A stretch of DNA of 64,000 nt from the NCBI RefSeq assembly GCF_002196705.1, contig NZ_NADJ01000038.1:303420-367419 (forward strand). The letters run 5' to 3'. Origin of the DNA: Desulfosporosinus sp. FKB. GTDB lineage: Bacteria > Bacillota > Desulfitobacteriia > Desulfitobacteriales > Desulfitobacteriaceae. Each line of letters opens with the position of its first letter. Within the stretch, counting starts at the first letter, position 1. A model generated the notes under the pieces. The model was given only the letters and a program-made list of their open reading frames with translations, was not told the origin of the DNA and did not search any database. This document shows, one piece after another, positions 51,977 to 60,866 of this stretch. The translations under genes were made by a program, and so were the position numbers.

Positions 51977-52963
51977 TTACCCCTCACCAGCTTCAATATG
52001 TTCTCTTTTTTCAAAGTAAACCTCATAGCTAAGATTACAATCTGTATTAATATCTATTAAAGAAAAAACTTTATGCTTATTTTCACGATCTTCAAATCTA
52101 TATTTAGCCACTCCAACAGCCCCGACGAGATCTGCATCTTTAGTATTTACGACAGTTTTAGTTATTTTAAACTCCGTGCCTAAGCAAATAAAATCATATA
52201 TAAAAAGGTATCTTTTTTTGGGTATAATACTATTCAATAATTCTTTATCCCTAATAGTCAGATGAGGTCCCAGATTCATTAAATACAGAACATCTTTATT
52301 TAATATCTTTCCAATAATTGTCGATAAAGCAGATCCGTTATTACTTGAACTAACCAAAGCATCAAATCGTTTATTAAAGTGAGTTACTACAAGGTTACAT
52401 AATTCATAGATTATTAGACTGTACATCTTTCGATTGTTAAATATCTTTTTTATATCTACATACATGTTGCTATAAACACTTGAAGATTCTAAAAATTGTT
52501 CTTCCATAATAACAATTTCTTTAACATAAAGCCCAATTATCTTTTTTTTATAATCTATTATATATTCTTGATAGTTACCAATTGAATCAATAAATTCAAT
52601 TCCTATGTGATTTGAAAGAGCAGTTTTCGTTTTATCATAAATTACTAGCCCATAACAATCAGCATTATGAATGAAGTTCGATATTCTATTGTTAAGATTA
52701 ACAAAAATAATAGTCTTTTCAGTACTGCTTAAAATATCTGCAAATATTTCAAAGACCCTCGATTCAGTCATTTTGATTCTACAAAAATCCAAAAAGTAAT
52801 ACTTTGCTTTAGTTTTGCTGACTTCTTCAAAGATACTTTCTACAAGTGAAAGGTTGACATAATCTTTTTCAAAGTTTATTTCACCCTGAAAGAAAATTGT
52901 ATTTAAATGCAAAGGTATGTAAATGCAATTATTAGAAAAACCGTAAGATAATAACATTTTCAC
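51977..52963 (-). CDS. STAS-like / PRTase-like protein
   Basis: The N-terminal region (about 1-110) alternates strand and helix, with KYYFLDFCRIKMTESRVFEIFADIL and TIIFVNLNN, like a STAS-type regulatory domain. The C-terminal half resembles a PRTase: FDALVSSSNNGSALSTIIGKIL and KRYLFIYDFICLGTEF (250-265), where the acidic pair is reduced to YD. The site may be weakened, so it may bind rather than turn over PRPP. It overlaps the GHKL gene by four bases. Confidence 0.72.
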   Translation of the reverse strand: MKMLLSYGFSNNCIYIPLHLNTIFFQGEINFEKDYVNLSLVESIFEEVSKTKAKYYFLDFCRIKMTESRVFEIFADILSSTEKTIIFVNLNNRISNFIHNADCYGLVIYDKTKTALSNHIGIEFIDSIGNYQEYIIDYKKKIIGLYVKEIVIMEEQFLESSSVYSNMYVDIKKIFNNRKMYSLIIYELCNLVVTHFNKRFDALVSSSNNGSALSTIIGKILNKDVLYLMNLGPHLTIRDKELLNSIIPKKRYLFIYDFICLGTEFKITKTVVNTKDADLVGAVGVAKYRFEDRENKHKVFSLIDINTDCNLSYEVYFEKREHIEAGEG

Positions 52964-53976
52964 TCATCCATTCTTAAAGGTATTTCTATTTCTAAATGGC
53001 AGCCCTTTAAACGACTCTCATTTTTCCTAAAAGGAGAAAATTGCATATCTGATTTTTTATTTGCTAATTTAATATAATCGAGATATTCATCCAATTCATT
53101 TGGATTATTAATATATCTTAAAAATGTATTCTTTGTAAATATTAATTGAGTATCCTCGGAATGGACTCTAATAACTCCATCTTGTTCAAAGACGTATTTA
53201 AACACTTGAAAAATACCATATTCATCATTTTTCTTTCTATAAAAAATGGCTTCTAAAATACCAAATAAATTTTTATGTTTGTCAATATCTAACAAAGTAT
53301 ATTGTGATTTAGAGATGAAATTCAACTCATTAATTTTAGAAAGCTGTTTTAGAATTGAATTATAATACCCTATACCATAATCACTAATGGAAATGTATGC
53401 TTTCTTATGCTTTATATTACTGCCTATATTAGACTGGAAGGTTGATATGCATCTACTTCCACTATGAATACAGGCATTGCAGCAAATTTCTGTAAGAGTA
53501 TTTAGTAAATCATCTAGAGTGTTCTCGGAATACTTTTCTTCGATAAGTAGTTTAATAGATTTATTAAGAGTATATCTAATATCCCCTTTAGTTGCCCCCG
53601 GTTCGAAAATAAATGTCTTGCAAGCATGATTAATCTTTCCTGACTCATAACCACCAATTAATCTTTCATCTAAATTAAAAATCTTATATTTTCGTACTAT
53701 TGCAAAGAAGCCTATATCATCTAAGTAAGATAGTAGTTCTGGCTTCCAAGGAATGTATAGCTCCACAGGCTTTACAAAATATTCTTTCAGTATGAATCCT
53801 ACTGCAATAATATTAGGGATCACCAATGGATTAATGAAATTTACGTTGGAAAAATCCAGAAGGAGACTTTTTGATAATTTCCTTTCAAAATAAATGTGTA
53901 GTTGTGGTAGAATTTTACTATAGAAACTATAAGAAGTAACGTTTTCATCAAAATCAACAAGATAATATTCTTCCAT
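52960..53976 (-). CDS. STAS-like / GHKL ATPase protein
   Basis: The N-terminal region (about 10-100) is STAS-like (SLLLDFSNVNFINPLVIPNIIA). A GHKL ATPase follows: N-box LTEICCNACIHSG with Glu163 and Asn167, and G1 box ISDYGIGY (197-204). There is no phosphoacceptor histidine domain, so it resembles anti-sigma or Hsp90-like sensors rather than a kinase. As first gene of the operon it may sense infection or regulate the two downstream PRTase proteins through STAS contacts. This role is inference. Confidence 0.78.
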   Translation of the reverse strand: MEEYYLVDFDENVTSYSFYSKILPQLHIYFERKLSKSLLLDFSNVNFINPLVIPNIIAVGFILKEYFVKPVELYIPWKPELLSYLDDIGFFAIVRKYKIFNLDERLIGGYESGKINHACKTFIFEPGATKGDIRYTLNKSIKLLIEEKYSENTLDDLLNTLTEICCNACIHSGSRCISTFQSNIGSNIKHKKAYISISDYGIGYYNSILKQLSKINELNFISKSQYTLLDIDKHKNLFGILEAIFYRKKNDEYGIFQVFKYVFEQDGVIRVHSEDTQLIFTKNTFLRYINNPNELDEYLDYIKLANKKSDMQFSPFRKNESRLKGCHLEIEIPLRMDE

Positions 53977-54450
53977 TAAAACACCCTTTTCAAAAATACA
54001 CTTATTATGGCTATTCTTCTTTTAATTGAAAAAATCCTGCCAGTTAAAGAAGAACATTCCAGGAAAACAATAAAATGTGACATAGGCACCCCTTCCTAAG
54101 AAACACTCCCTATGCCATATTGCCTATACTTGATGCAGGGAACCCACGTTCACTAATGTTTAGATACGACTCTTCTCGATCTTGTTGGAAGTGCAGGCTT
54201 CACTTGTACTATGAACGTATATAGAGCCACCCCTTTGAGGTTATTTCGAACGTTGAAAGGTGGGGTTCTGTAATTTCTAAAAATACTTTGGCTTAGAATC
54301 TGCCAAATCCCACGGCAGTCCTACATTTCATTTGCTCCCCAGCAGAAAAACTAGTCACCTCCTAGCACTGTTAGCTTGAGGGTGACTTGAAGTATTTTAT
54401 GACATATCAAGAACTTCTTGAAACTCAGCAGAAGAAAAGTTCCTGATGCA
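53977..54450. other. Gene-free region, 474 bp
   Basis: It lies between the PRTase operon and a membrane protein gene, both leftward. It should contain the operon promoter, which I cannot place securely. Inverted repeat AGTCACC/GGTGACT near 54352-54393, and CCACCCC/GGTGGGG near 54233-54258. No frame is convincing. Confidence 0.5.
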
Positions 54451-55302
54451 TTATATTTCTGACAATCGTCTTGACACTCTCTCAAATTCAAAAACAATGT
54501 TCCACGGTTCAAAATGAGTTAGTTTAGATGTGAGCTGTATAGTACTGTTAATTTTAATATAAAGTGAATTAATATCTTCATAAGAATAATTATCCACATC
54601 TTTATATTCTATTTTTATATCAAAGAGTTTAAATCTACCATTTACAGCATAATTATTATTAATGGGGTTTTTCATTTCAATATTCTTCTTGTAGCAATAC
54701 AAAAGATTGCATAAGAATCCTTCCAACCAAGGTTCTGGTGGTGGTAATATTACATTATCTCCCTGTTTTATAAGACTCTTTTTAAAGTAATCCTTATTAT
54801 CTTTAGAATATGAATTGTATATGTTATTGTAATCTTCTTCACTTACTTTTAGCAATTTTACACTATTCAAGAAATCTTCTAAATTAGTTATTGATACTTT
54901 TAAATTTAATGCAGGGTATAACCCAACATTGTTCAATTCTAATGAAAAACTCTTTTCAGCTTCATTAACATCGTCATCAGTTTTACAATCCTTATCAAGG
55001 AAATAATTACAAATACCAAATAAATTCAAATAATAGTAAGTCGAAAAGTCATTAAAATAAAGAAGTGGTCTATGATCTTCTTTAACTCTAATAATTGTGA
55101 AGTATATAGTTATTAACGTTGCTAATCCACCAATTGCTCCTCCAAAATAGCCAGTTAATGATTGAAACATTGATGGATTATCACCAGCCGATGGTATGAA
55201 GTTAGTAATCAATACTAGAAAATTTAATATAAAGGGTAAAATAATTATTACCCCCAAAAAAATAAAGATCATATTTTTAAATCTTTTATCCATTCCATCC
55301 AA
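54451..55302 (-). CDS. Two-TM membrane protein with soluble domain
   Basis: This 283-residue protein has two N-terminal helices (about 10-33, MIFIFLGVIIILPFILNFLVLI; about 50-72, LTGYFGGAIGGLATLITIYF). The GxxGG-type second helix and arrangement are common in a family of unknown two-TM proteins. A beta-rich soluble domain with LELNNVGLYPALNLKVSI follows. It could be a defence effector or sensor, but no motif proves it. Confidence 0.7.
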   Translation of the reverse strand: MDGMDKRFKNMIFIFLGVIIILPFILNFLVLITNFIPSAGDNPSMFQSLTGYFGGAIGGLATLITIYFTIIRVKEDHRPLLYFNDFSTYYYLNLFGICNYFLDKDCKTDDDVNEAEKSFSLELNNVGLYPALNLKVSITNLEDFLNSVKLLKVSEEDYNNIYNSYSKDNKDYFKKSLIKQGDNVILPPPEPWLEGFLCNLLYCYKKNIEMKNPINNNYAVNGRFKLFDIKIEYKDVDNYSYEDINSLYIKINSTIQLTSKLTHFEPWNIVFEFERVSRRLSEI

Positions 55303-55375
55303 TTGCAGCCCCCCCTCATCGAATGTTCATGTTTATTCTTAAACATTCCACATGTTTCCAATAATTCCTTCTTAT

Positions 55376-55421
55376 AATAAAAAGAGCCGGTACGATCACG
55401 TATGATCCACCCTGGCTCTTT
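55376..55421 (-). terminator. Terminator of SEC-C gene
   Basis: On the minus strand AAAGAGCC .. GGCTCTTT is followed by TTATT, with an internal GGTACGATCACG region. It ends the 55486-56133 transcript. Confidence 0.8.
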
Positions 55422-55485
55422 AGTTTTATCTTTATATGGGTCCGATGTCACGATTAAAATGATTGCAACCTAAAATATTTCATAT

Positions 55486-56133
55486 CTAGTTTACCTTATA
55501 AACCCATTTCGTTTGTGAATACTTTTCTTTTAACTGCTCAAGATCAAAGTCCAATGACATCTCATTTCCCAAATCCTTTATGACTCCCCATAAACCATTT
55601 TTATTGTCGGGGAATCCACTCATATAACTGTTAAATGGAATATTAGTTAGCATTTGAGCAGTGGGGTCTAACCCTTCAAATTTTATTCCATAAATCCCTT
55701 TTGTTTGTTCTTTCGTGTCAATATCATACCCTTTAATAACTGGGGCAAACATCATTCCATAATCAAGGTTTTTATAAACAGATACATCAAATATTTTATC
55801 CTCAACCTCAACCCAAGAATGATCAAAAAAGCCTCGATCACCCCTAACTTCACCTACACAAAGAGTGGGACTAAGTCCTATCTCACTTAGCAGCACATAT
55901 AATACTGATGACACTGCATGACAAGCCCCTGCCCAATTTTTCCTTTCAATATATTCCAGTGTGGTGAAAAAAACTGCTAGAATGGAATCCCTTTGTGGTT
56001 CATTAGCCAAAATCTCTAAGGCATTAACCTTCCATGTTGCAAACTTGTCTGACTCTGGCTTGTTCAGACAACAATGTTTGTATTTTTTGCCACTTCCACA
56101 CGGGCAAGATTCATTTCTTCCAACGTTGCTCAT
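55486..56133 (-). CDS. SEC-C zinc motif + transglutaminase-like protein
   Basis: This 215-residue protein begins with a SEC-C motif CPCGSGKKYKHCC (10-22), which binds zinc. A papain-like domain follows: Cys71 in GACHAVSSVLY, His105 in DHSWVEV and Asp116 in FDVSVY, a Cys-His-Asp triad as in transglutaminase or arylamine acetyltransferase folds. It may cleave or cross-link a protein. AAGGTGAG precedes the ATG. It has its own terminator. Confidence 0.8.
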   Translation of the reverse strand: MSNVGRNESCPCGSGKKYKHCCLNKPESDKFATWKVNALEILANEPQRDSILAVFFTTLEYIERKNWAGACHAVSSVLYVLLSEIGLSPTLCVGEVRGDRGFFDHSWVEVEDKIFDVSVYKNLDYGMMFAPVIKGYDIDTKEQTKGIYGIKFEGLDPTAQMLTNIPFNSYMSGFPDNKNGLWGVIKDLGNEMSLDFDLEQLKEKYSQTKWVYKVN

Positions 56134-56254
56134 TCAATTCTCACCTTCAATCACAATTTAATATGTAAGACATTCTTTTCACTAAACTTACATATTCAAC
56201 ATAAGCCTACATAAACCTGCAAATAATCAGGGATTTAGGATGTTAATATGACGT

Positions 56255-56281
56255 AAAAAAGATGCCCGTGATCGGACATCT
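56255..56281 (-). terminator. Terminator of GNAT gene
   Basis: On the minus strand AGATGTCC-GATCAC-GGGCATCT is followed by TTTTTACG. The position fits the 56412-56912 gene. Confidence 0.78.
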
Positions 56282-56411
56282 AGCAAATAAATACTTCTAC
56301 TTTGATTTTCCGTCCTAACAAGACACTCTATCAATACTATTGTCACTTATAATGACGTAAAAACCTTTTAGCTACTTCTACTTGACTCGTTAGAACTACG
56401 AGGTTACCTAG

Positions 56412-56912
56412 TCAATTAGAACTTGGCCAAGGCAGTTCTATTGTTGGATCAAAGCATAACTCATCATAGATACCGTCAAATCTTAGTACATGGTTACCCT
56501 GGAAGTGGCTGGTTCTCTGTTTACTCATAAGATCACTAAAATAATCCGGTTTAAAATTATGTTTATTGCAGAATGACCAGGACTCATACGTGTTAGCACA
56601 CTCAACCATGATACCTTCAAATCCTTTTTTAGCTCCGTAATCTTTAAGGATATTCAGAATCAAAGTTCCCTGGCCCACCCTTTGGTTCCTAAGAGAAATG
56701 GTGGAAATAATGAGATATCGAGAGTCCCTTTTGAGATATATTTCCGACCCAATATCCCCCTGAAAAAAAACATCTTTACCATATGGAGTCTCTGTTATTA
56801 CGGGTACTTTCCCTGAATCGTTTTGAATTATTGTTTTAATCTCTTGTAATTCGTCAGGGCTGATCTTAATCTTTTTTGTTTCCCTACAACGTATTCTCAA
56901 ATCCTCTTTCAC
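56412..56912 (-). CDS. GNAT-family acetyltransferase-like protein
   Basis: This protein of about 166 residues has the motif A region STISLRNQRVGQGTLILNIL (RxxGxG/A acetyl-CoA loop), then FEGIMVECANTYESWSFCNKHNFKP, which is the beta5/alpha4 pattern of GNAT enzymes. The target is unknown; antitoxin-dependent tRNA-acetylating toxins belong to this fold, but no antitoxin is seen. The start is probably GTG with a weak ribosome site. Confidence 0.82.
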   Translation of the reverse strand: MKEDLRIRCRETKKIKISPDELQEIKTIIQNDSGKVPVITETPYGKDVFFQGDIGSEIYLKRDSRYLIISTISLRNQRVGQGTLILNILKDYGAKKGFEGIMVECANTYESWSFCNKHNFKPDYFSDLMSKQRTSHFQGNHVLRFDGIYDELCFDPTIELPWPSSN

Positions 56913-56989
56913 CGTTCAGAACCTCACTTTATATTACTTCTTTTTTGTAAATAGGCTTGCTTATATATCACAAGCCCCTTTGCAATTGA

Positions 56990-57631
56990 TCATGAATGGA
57001 AGACTTCATTTTCGGGCACTTGCTCTACCTCCAATATTGTCTCTACCAATTCAGTTAATCTATTTACTTCCTCAACGTCTTCAGCATCAATTAGCCAATA
57101 AATGGAGAAGAACTCCTTAACTTTGCTGATAGACATATAGTTATAACCAAACCCCATTGATACAGACGTGTCAATATCATATATATTTGAAATTTCTTCA
57201 TAGTCAAGTTCTTTGGTGTATCTAATACCATTTTCCACTAAGTAAATTCTAAATCTCTCACCGAAAGTCCCTGGTCTAAGAAGATCTTCCTTATAGAAAT
57301 GAACAAATTGCTTATAAAGTTTTTGAAGTTGCCCAGGTTCGAAGGCTTTAAACTTATAGAACCTAGTGATCTCTACATTTCTAAGCCTTTTCTCATTTTT
57401 CTGAGTAGGTTCTGAATCGGATACTTTCACGACATTGCTTAGAGTATATATTTTTGCAGTCTTTTCCACTTTAGCACCGATCAACTCTTTATCACCGGCT
57501 AAAGCAATATTTTCCTTATTCATCTGGTCAATTAGGGACGAAGCAAACTCAATAACCTTATAAAGCTGTCGTGTAGACATCGAATTGGCAATAATGTTAA
57601 GTTTGTCCCGAAGTTCATCCTCAGATGTCAT
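56990..57631 (-). CDS. Hypothetical protein
   Basis: This 213-residue, mostly helical, acidic protein has an N-terminal helix (LRDKLNIIANSMSTRQLYKVIEFASSLID) and a C-terminal half with aromatic residues (FYKFKAFEPGQLQKLYKQFVHFYKED). GGGAGG precedes the ATG. It follows the coiled-coil gene by 25 bases. No family is recognised. Confidence 0.65.
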   Translation of the reverse strand: MTSEDELRDKLNIIANSMSTRQLYKVIEFASSLIDQMNKENIALAGDKELIGAKVEKTAKIYTLSNVVKVSDSEPTQKNEKRLRNVEITRFYKFKAFEPGQLQKLYKQFVHFYKEDLLRPGTFGERFRIYLVENGIRYTKELDYEEISNIYDIDTSVSMGFGYNYMSISKVKEFFSIYWLIDAEDVEEVNRLTELVETILEVEQVPENEVFHS

Positions 57632-57656
57632 CTAATAACCTCCCAATAATAGCAAA

Positions 57657-57884
57657 TTAACGGTCGTTCTGTTCTGCATGAGCCGTCAATTCTTCTGCAA
57701 CGACCTTAACGTCCTTGGATACATGCTCAATCAGTATTGTCAGCTTGTCCACTTTCTGATCTAAGCCCTCAACTTTCTGGTCTAAACTACCCAACTTCTG
57801 ATTTACCTCGACTATATCAGCCTTGATGCCATCTAATTCTCCCAACTTTGACAAAACTAATCTTTGAAATTCCCCGTTATCCAT
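57657..57884 (-). CDS. Small coiled-coil protein
   Basis: This 75-residue protein carries heptad repeats (LGSLDQKVEGLDQKVDKLTILIEHV), a clear coiled coil. ATG 57884 follows GGGAGGA; the longer upstream frame is not supported. It may oligomerise or pair with the next gene's product. Function is unknown. Confidence 0.72.
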   Translation of the reverse strand: MDNGEFQRLVLSKLGELDGIKADIVEVNQKLGSLDQKVEGLDQKVDKLTILIEHVSKDVKVVAEELTAHAEQNDR

Positions 57885-58122
57885 TAGGTTTCCTCCCATT
57901 ATGCTCTTACAGGCATACAACCCTATATGATCACAAAGTTACAAGACACTTCTTCTTAACTTGAGTCCCATAAGAATTTTCACCTACTGTTGAATCGAGA
58001 CGGCCTATTCAATTTCGGCAATAAGTTTGAAAACCCTTCTCAAGTTGCATCAAATTACCAATTGGGAATAAGTGGATTTCAGCTCGTTTTTGTGTAATTA
58101 GATTGTGAAGGGGGAACTAACG

Positions 58123-58209
58123 ATGACGGAAAAGAGAAATATTTCAACATTGGGCAATCTCAAAATAATGCCTAGTATTCGTAGGAATTGCTGTGCAGGT
58201 TCTGGATAG
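58123..58209 (+). pseudogene. Fossil BRO-N fragment
   Basis: The DNA ATTTCAACATTGGG and CCTAG.ATTCGTA here match 59173-59216 of the intact BRO antirepressor gene (FQHWVNHEVLPSIRKTGG), with a changed reading frame in between. A short frame of 28 codons with AAGGGGGA upstream crosses it (MTEKRNISTLGNLKIMPSIR...). It looks like a decayed copy of the antirepressor. Confidence 0.55.
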
Positions 58210-58447
58210 ATTATTTCTTGCTCACCTTCATACTTTAACGAAGCACTAATTAATCTGCCTAAAACTACCAATCAAAAAAGAGTGAATTTCGGGTCGTATT
58301 ACACCAATTAACCAATGAAAGGATTAATTGACCTTGTTGATTGTGTTTCACCATTAATTACCAAGAGGAAATGAGTGAATTTCGAACCGTTTCCCACCAA
58401 TTAACTTATGAAGGGGTAATTAAACAATGATAAAAGGAGAATTCCAT

Positions 58448-58537
58448 ATGACAAAGAAAGAACGTGCTTCCCCTACAACTAAAACGTCCCCAAAAGTGTT
58501 ATGTATTCCAAGTGAATTTTGGCCTAATATTGTTTAA
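58448..58537 (+). CDS. Possible 29-aa peptide
   Basis: ATG with AAAGGAGAA upstream, giving MTKKERASPTTKTSPKVLCI and nine more residues (PSEFWPNIV). The start region resembles that of the BRO gene (AAAAGGAGAAT). It is basic and Thr/Ser/Pro-rich. It may be a remnant or a leader peptide; there is no protein family evidence. Confidence 0.3.
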   Translation: MTKKERASPTTKTSPKVLCIPSEFWPNIV

Positions 58538-58884
58538 TTAACTTACGAGAGGGTTTATCAAATTACACGAAAGGAGCCAAGGATGATTTAACAGGCATGT
58601 GCTTATCCTTTTTCAAAACAATGACTCCATAGTTTATTGTAACTTATATAAAGGGTAGATGCTTCCCGGAATTTGGACAAATAGTTTTTAGCTAAGGCAA
58701 CCCCCAATCCTTAATAGAAATTTAAATCAAAACTTCATATTGTTAGGCAATGAATATTCGAACAGCCTAATTAACAGCAAACCGTGTGGATTTGGACCAG
58801 ACGGATTTTTTGTTGTCCTCTTTCCAGACCAATCCAAAATCCGAATCTTAAAACCTCAAAAATCATAAAAGGAGAATGAAAGTA

Positions 58885-59658
58885 ATGAATAACTTAAAAA
58901 ACACCAACAACGTGGAACAAATCTTCAACTTTATGGGGACTTCAATCAGAGTAGTCATGATCGATGGTGAACCGTGGTTCGTGGCAAAGGACGTTTGTGA
59001 CATTTTGGAGATTGGAAACCCTACTATGGCACTCCGTAGACTTAACCCTAACGAGAAGAATACCCTCAATCTGATTGAGGGAAATAAGAAAGGCAATCCA
59101 AAAAAGAACGTTGTCAATGAGCCGGGACTGTACTCTTTAATAAGCAGAAGTGATAAACCAGAGGCAAAAGCATTTCAACATTGGGTAAACCATGAAGTGT
59201 TACCTAGCATTCGTAAAACTGGTGGGTACGTTGCTAATGACGATCTATTTATAGAGACTTACTTTCCATTTGCCGATGATCAAACTAAATCATTGTTCCG
59301 TGACACACTGGAAACAATCCGAAAGCAGAACAATGAAATTGCTATGATGCAACCCAAAGCTATTTTCTACGATGCCCTTGTTGATCGGGGATTGCTCACA
59401 AACTTCCGTGATACTGCCAAAGAGTTGAAGATCGGGCAGAAAGAATTTATCAATTGGTTGATCGACAACGGATATGTTTATCGTGATGGTCGTGGAAAAC
59501 TAAAGCCCTACAAACAGCATGTGCCAAAACTGTTTGAGATAAAGGAACCAAGTATGGATGATTGGCAAGGAGTCCAAACATTGATAACACCTATAGGTAA
59601 GAAGGTATTCTTCGAAAAGTTAACTAACACTGACACTGGCTCCACAAAAACAAAATAA
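58885..59658 (+). CDS. BRO-family antirepressor (Bro-N + ANT-like)
   Basis: This 257-residue protein has Bro-N (about residues 12-110: GTSIRVVMIDGEPWFVAKDVCDILEIGN, NEPGLYSLISRSDKPEAKAFQHWVNHEVLPSIRKTGGYV). A C-terminal antirepressor domain (about 145-230: FYDALVDRGLLTNFRDTAKELKIGQKEFINWLIDNGYVYR) follows. Such proteins counter phage repressors or bind DNA. AGGAGA precedes the ATG at 58885. In element 2 it may sense a co-resident phage and trigger excision. Confidence 0.9.
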   Translation: MNNLKNTNNVEQIFNFMGTSIRVVMIDGEPWFVAKDVCDILEIGNPTMALRRLNPNEKNTLNLIEGNKKGNPKKNVVNEPGLYSLISRSDKPEAKAFQHWVNHEVLPSIRKTGGYVANDDLFIETYFPFADDQTKSLFRDTLETIRKQNNEIAMMQPKAIFYDALVDRGLLTNFRDTAKELKIGQKEFINWLIDNGYVYRDGRGKLKPYKQHVPKLFEIKEPSMDDWQGVQTLITPIGKKVFFEKLTNTDTGSTKTK

Positions 59659-59992
59659 ACATCAAGGTTAGATAACATTTGGATAATTAAGAAATACAAA
59701 AAACAAAAAATACCAGAAAAATATGCCATATATCATTTCAAAATGGAATTCTTAGATCTGAATAATTATGGAGTATTCTTGATTCATTAGTATAATAGCT
59801 GCTCTCTATATACGATTACAAACCTAAACCATCGGGACGTGATTTTTTTTGTTTCGAGGTGATTGGTGCTTCTGCCGTCACCTCTTTTGTTTGGTCTAGA
59901 AACTCCCGTACTAGGCTTAGGCTTCAATTCGATTTCAACAAAAATAATCAATCAACTTTGTCTAGCAAACAAAAATAATAGGAGGTATCACC
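59659..59992. other. Intergenic gap, 334 bp
   Basis: AT-rich, with a plus-strand terminator at 59856-59891. No gene is supported. The rightward part should contain the promoter of the 59993 gene. Confidence 0.55.
59856..59891 (+). terminator. Terminator after BRO gene
   Basis: GAGGTGA (59856-59862) pairs with TCACCTC (59878-59884), followed by TTTTGTTT. It ends transcription from the antirepressor gene. Confidence 0.8.
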
Positions 59993-60700
59993 ATGTTATT
60001 TAATCGTAAAAATGCTCGAATTACTCTCAAGTTAATTGATGTAAATTCAAGATTAACCCTTTCCTTAGCAGACTCTAGTCTTTCAACTGAAGAATATAAA
60101 AAATTGTTAGGTCAGAAAATTGTTACCATTAAGTGGATGGTGGAGCAGCAAATTAATTGCCTAGAGAATGCAGAAAAGGATCGTCAGTATGTTATTAATT
60201 ATCTTAAAGGTGACCCAAAAGAACTACAATTTCTAAATACAATCGAAGTAACTAGCCGTCAAGCACACTGGGTGATAGCCAACTTAGGTTACGAACTTGA
60301 ACCATTGTTGTTAGCTTATGGAGGGGTTGCAGATCGAAAGGAATTTGCTCAATTAATTAATGCTGGTGTCGTTGAGACAATGTGGAAAACTCAAGCTTGT
60401 GATTCCTTTGATAAAGACACAACGTATGAAGAATGGAAATATATCATGGAACATCTCTTTTTAAACTGGATGATTGATAATCAATATCGTCCGTTCAAAA
60501 GTAATCCTCTTAGTTATGCTTTGTGGAAATCTAAAATTCAGAACAATCCTGAAACAGAATTTACGTTAGACCCTGATTATATTAAGAGAAGGGTTGCAAC
60601 TGATACAGATTTTTTGAAAGAAATCAATATGATGATAAACGGAACGGACACGGACTCTGAATCTAAATCAAATGTTATGGGGGGCTCTGATTTGTTCTAA
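59993..60700 (+). CDS. Hypothetical protein, element 2 core
   Basis: This 235-residue, mainly helical protein begins MLFNRKNARITLKLIDVNSR. The middle has WVIANLGYELEPLLLAYGG. The acidic C-terminus ends VMGGSDLF, which loosely recalls the acidic-hydrophobic tail of single-strand binding proteins. AGGAGGT precedes the ATG. It lies upstream of the helicase-like gene on the same strand, so a replication role is plausible but unproven. Confidence 0.7.
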   Translation: MLFNRKNARITLKLIDVNSRLTLSLADSSLSTEEYKKLLGQKIVTIKWMVEQQINCLENAEKDRQYVINYLKGDPKELQFLNTIEVTSRQAHWVIANLGYELEPLLLAYGGVADRKEFAQLINAGVVETMWKTQACDSFDKDTTYEEWKYIMEHLFLNWMIDNQYRPFKSNPLSYALWKSKIQNNPETEFTLDPDYIKRRVATDTDFLKEINMMINGTDTDSESKSNVMGGSDLF

Positions 60701-60866
60701 TACCAAATGAGATTGAGGGGATGTTCAAACGGACTCCCCTCTATATCAGCAAGGCTCGATCAAGTTTATCGACCTTAAACCGACTGCACTTCATTCAGAA
60801 AAGTATTCAATTTACTTTTCAAGTACACTTGTATGTATCCTTTTTAATCTTATGGAGGTAGCAAAT

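Larger units (their letters stand above)
57921..58884 (+). repeat. Repeat-rich region with four related ~50-bp units
   Basis: Related units start at about 58071, 58281, 58374 and 58511. The second and third share AGTGAATTTCG..CCAATTAAC..ATGAA.GG..TAATT. A small peptide frame or BRO fragment follows some of them. A hairpin AAGGAT..ATCCTT with T-run lies near 58579-58611. The rest is non-coding. Confidence 0.65.

Noticed and set aside
55269-55451. 60-codon minus-strand frame upstream of the two-TM protein
   Set aside because: It runs across a strong terminator hairpin, starts at GTG without a ribosome site and overlaps the next gene's start.
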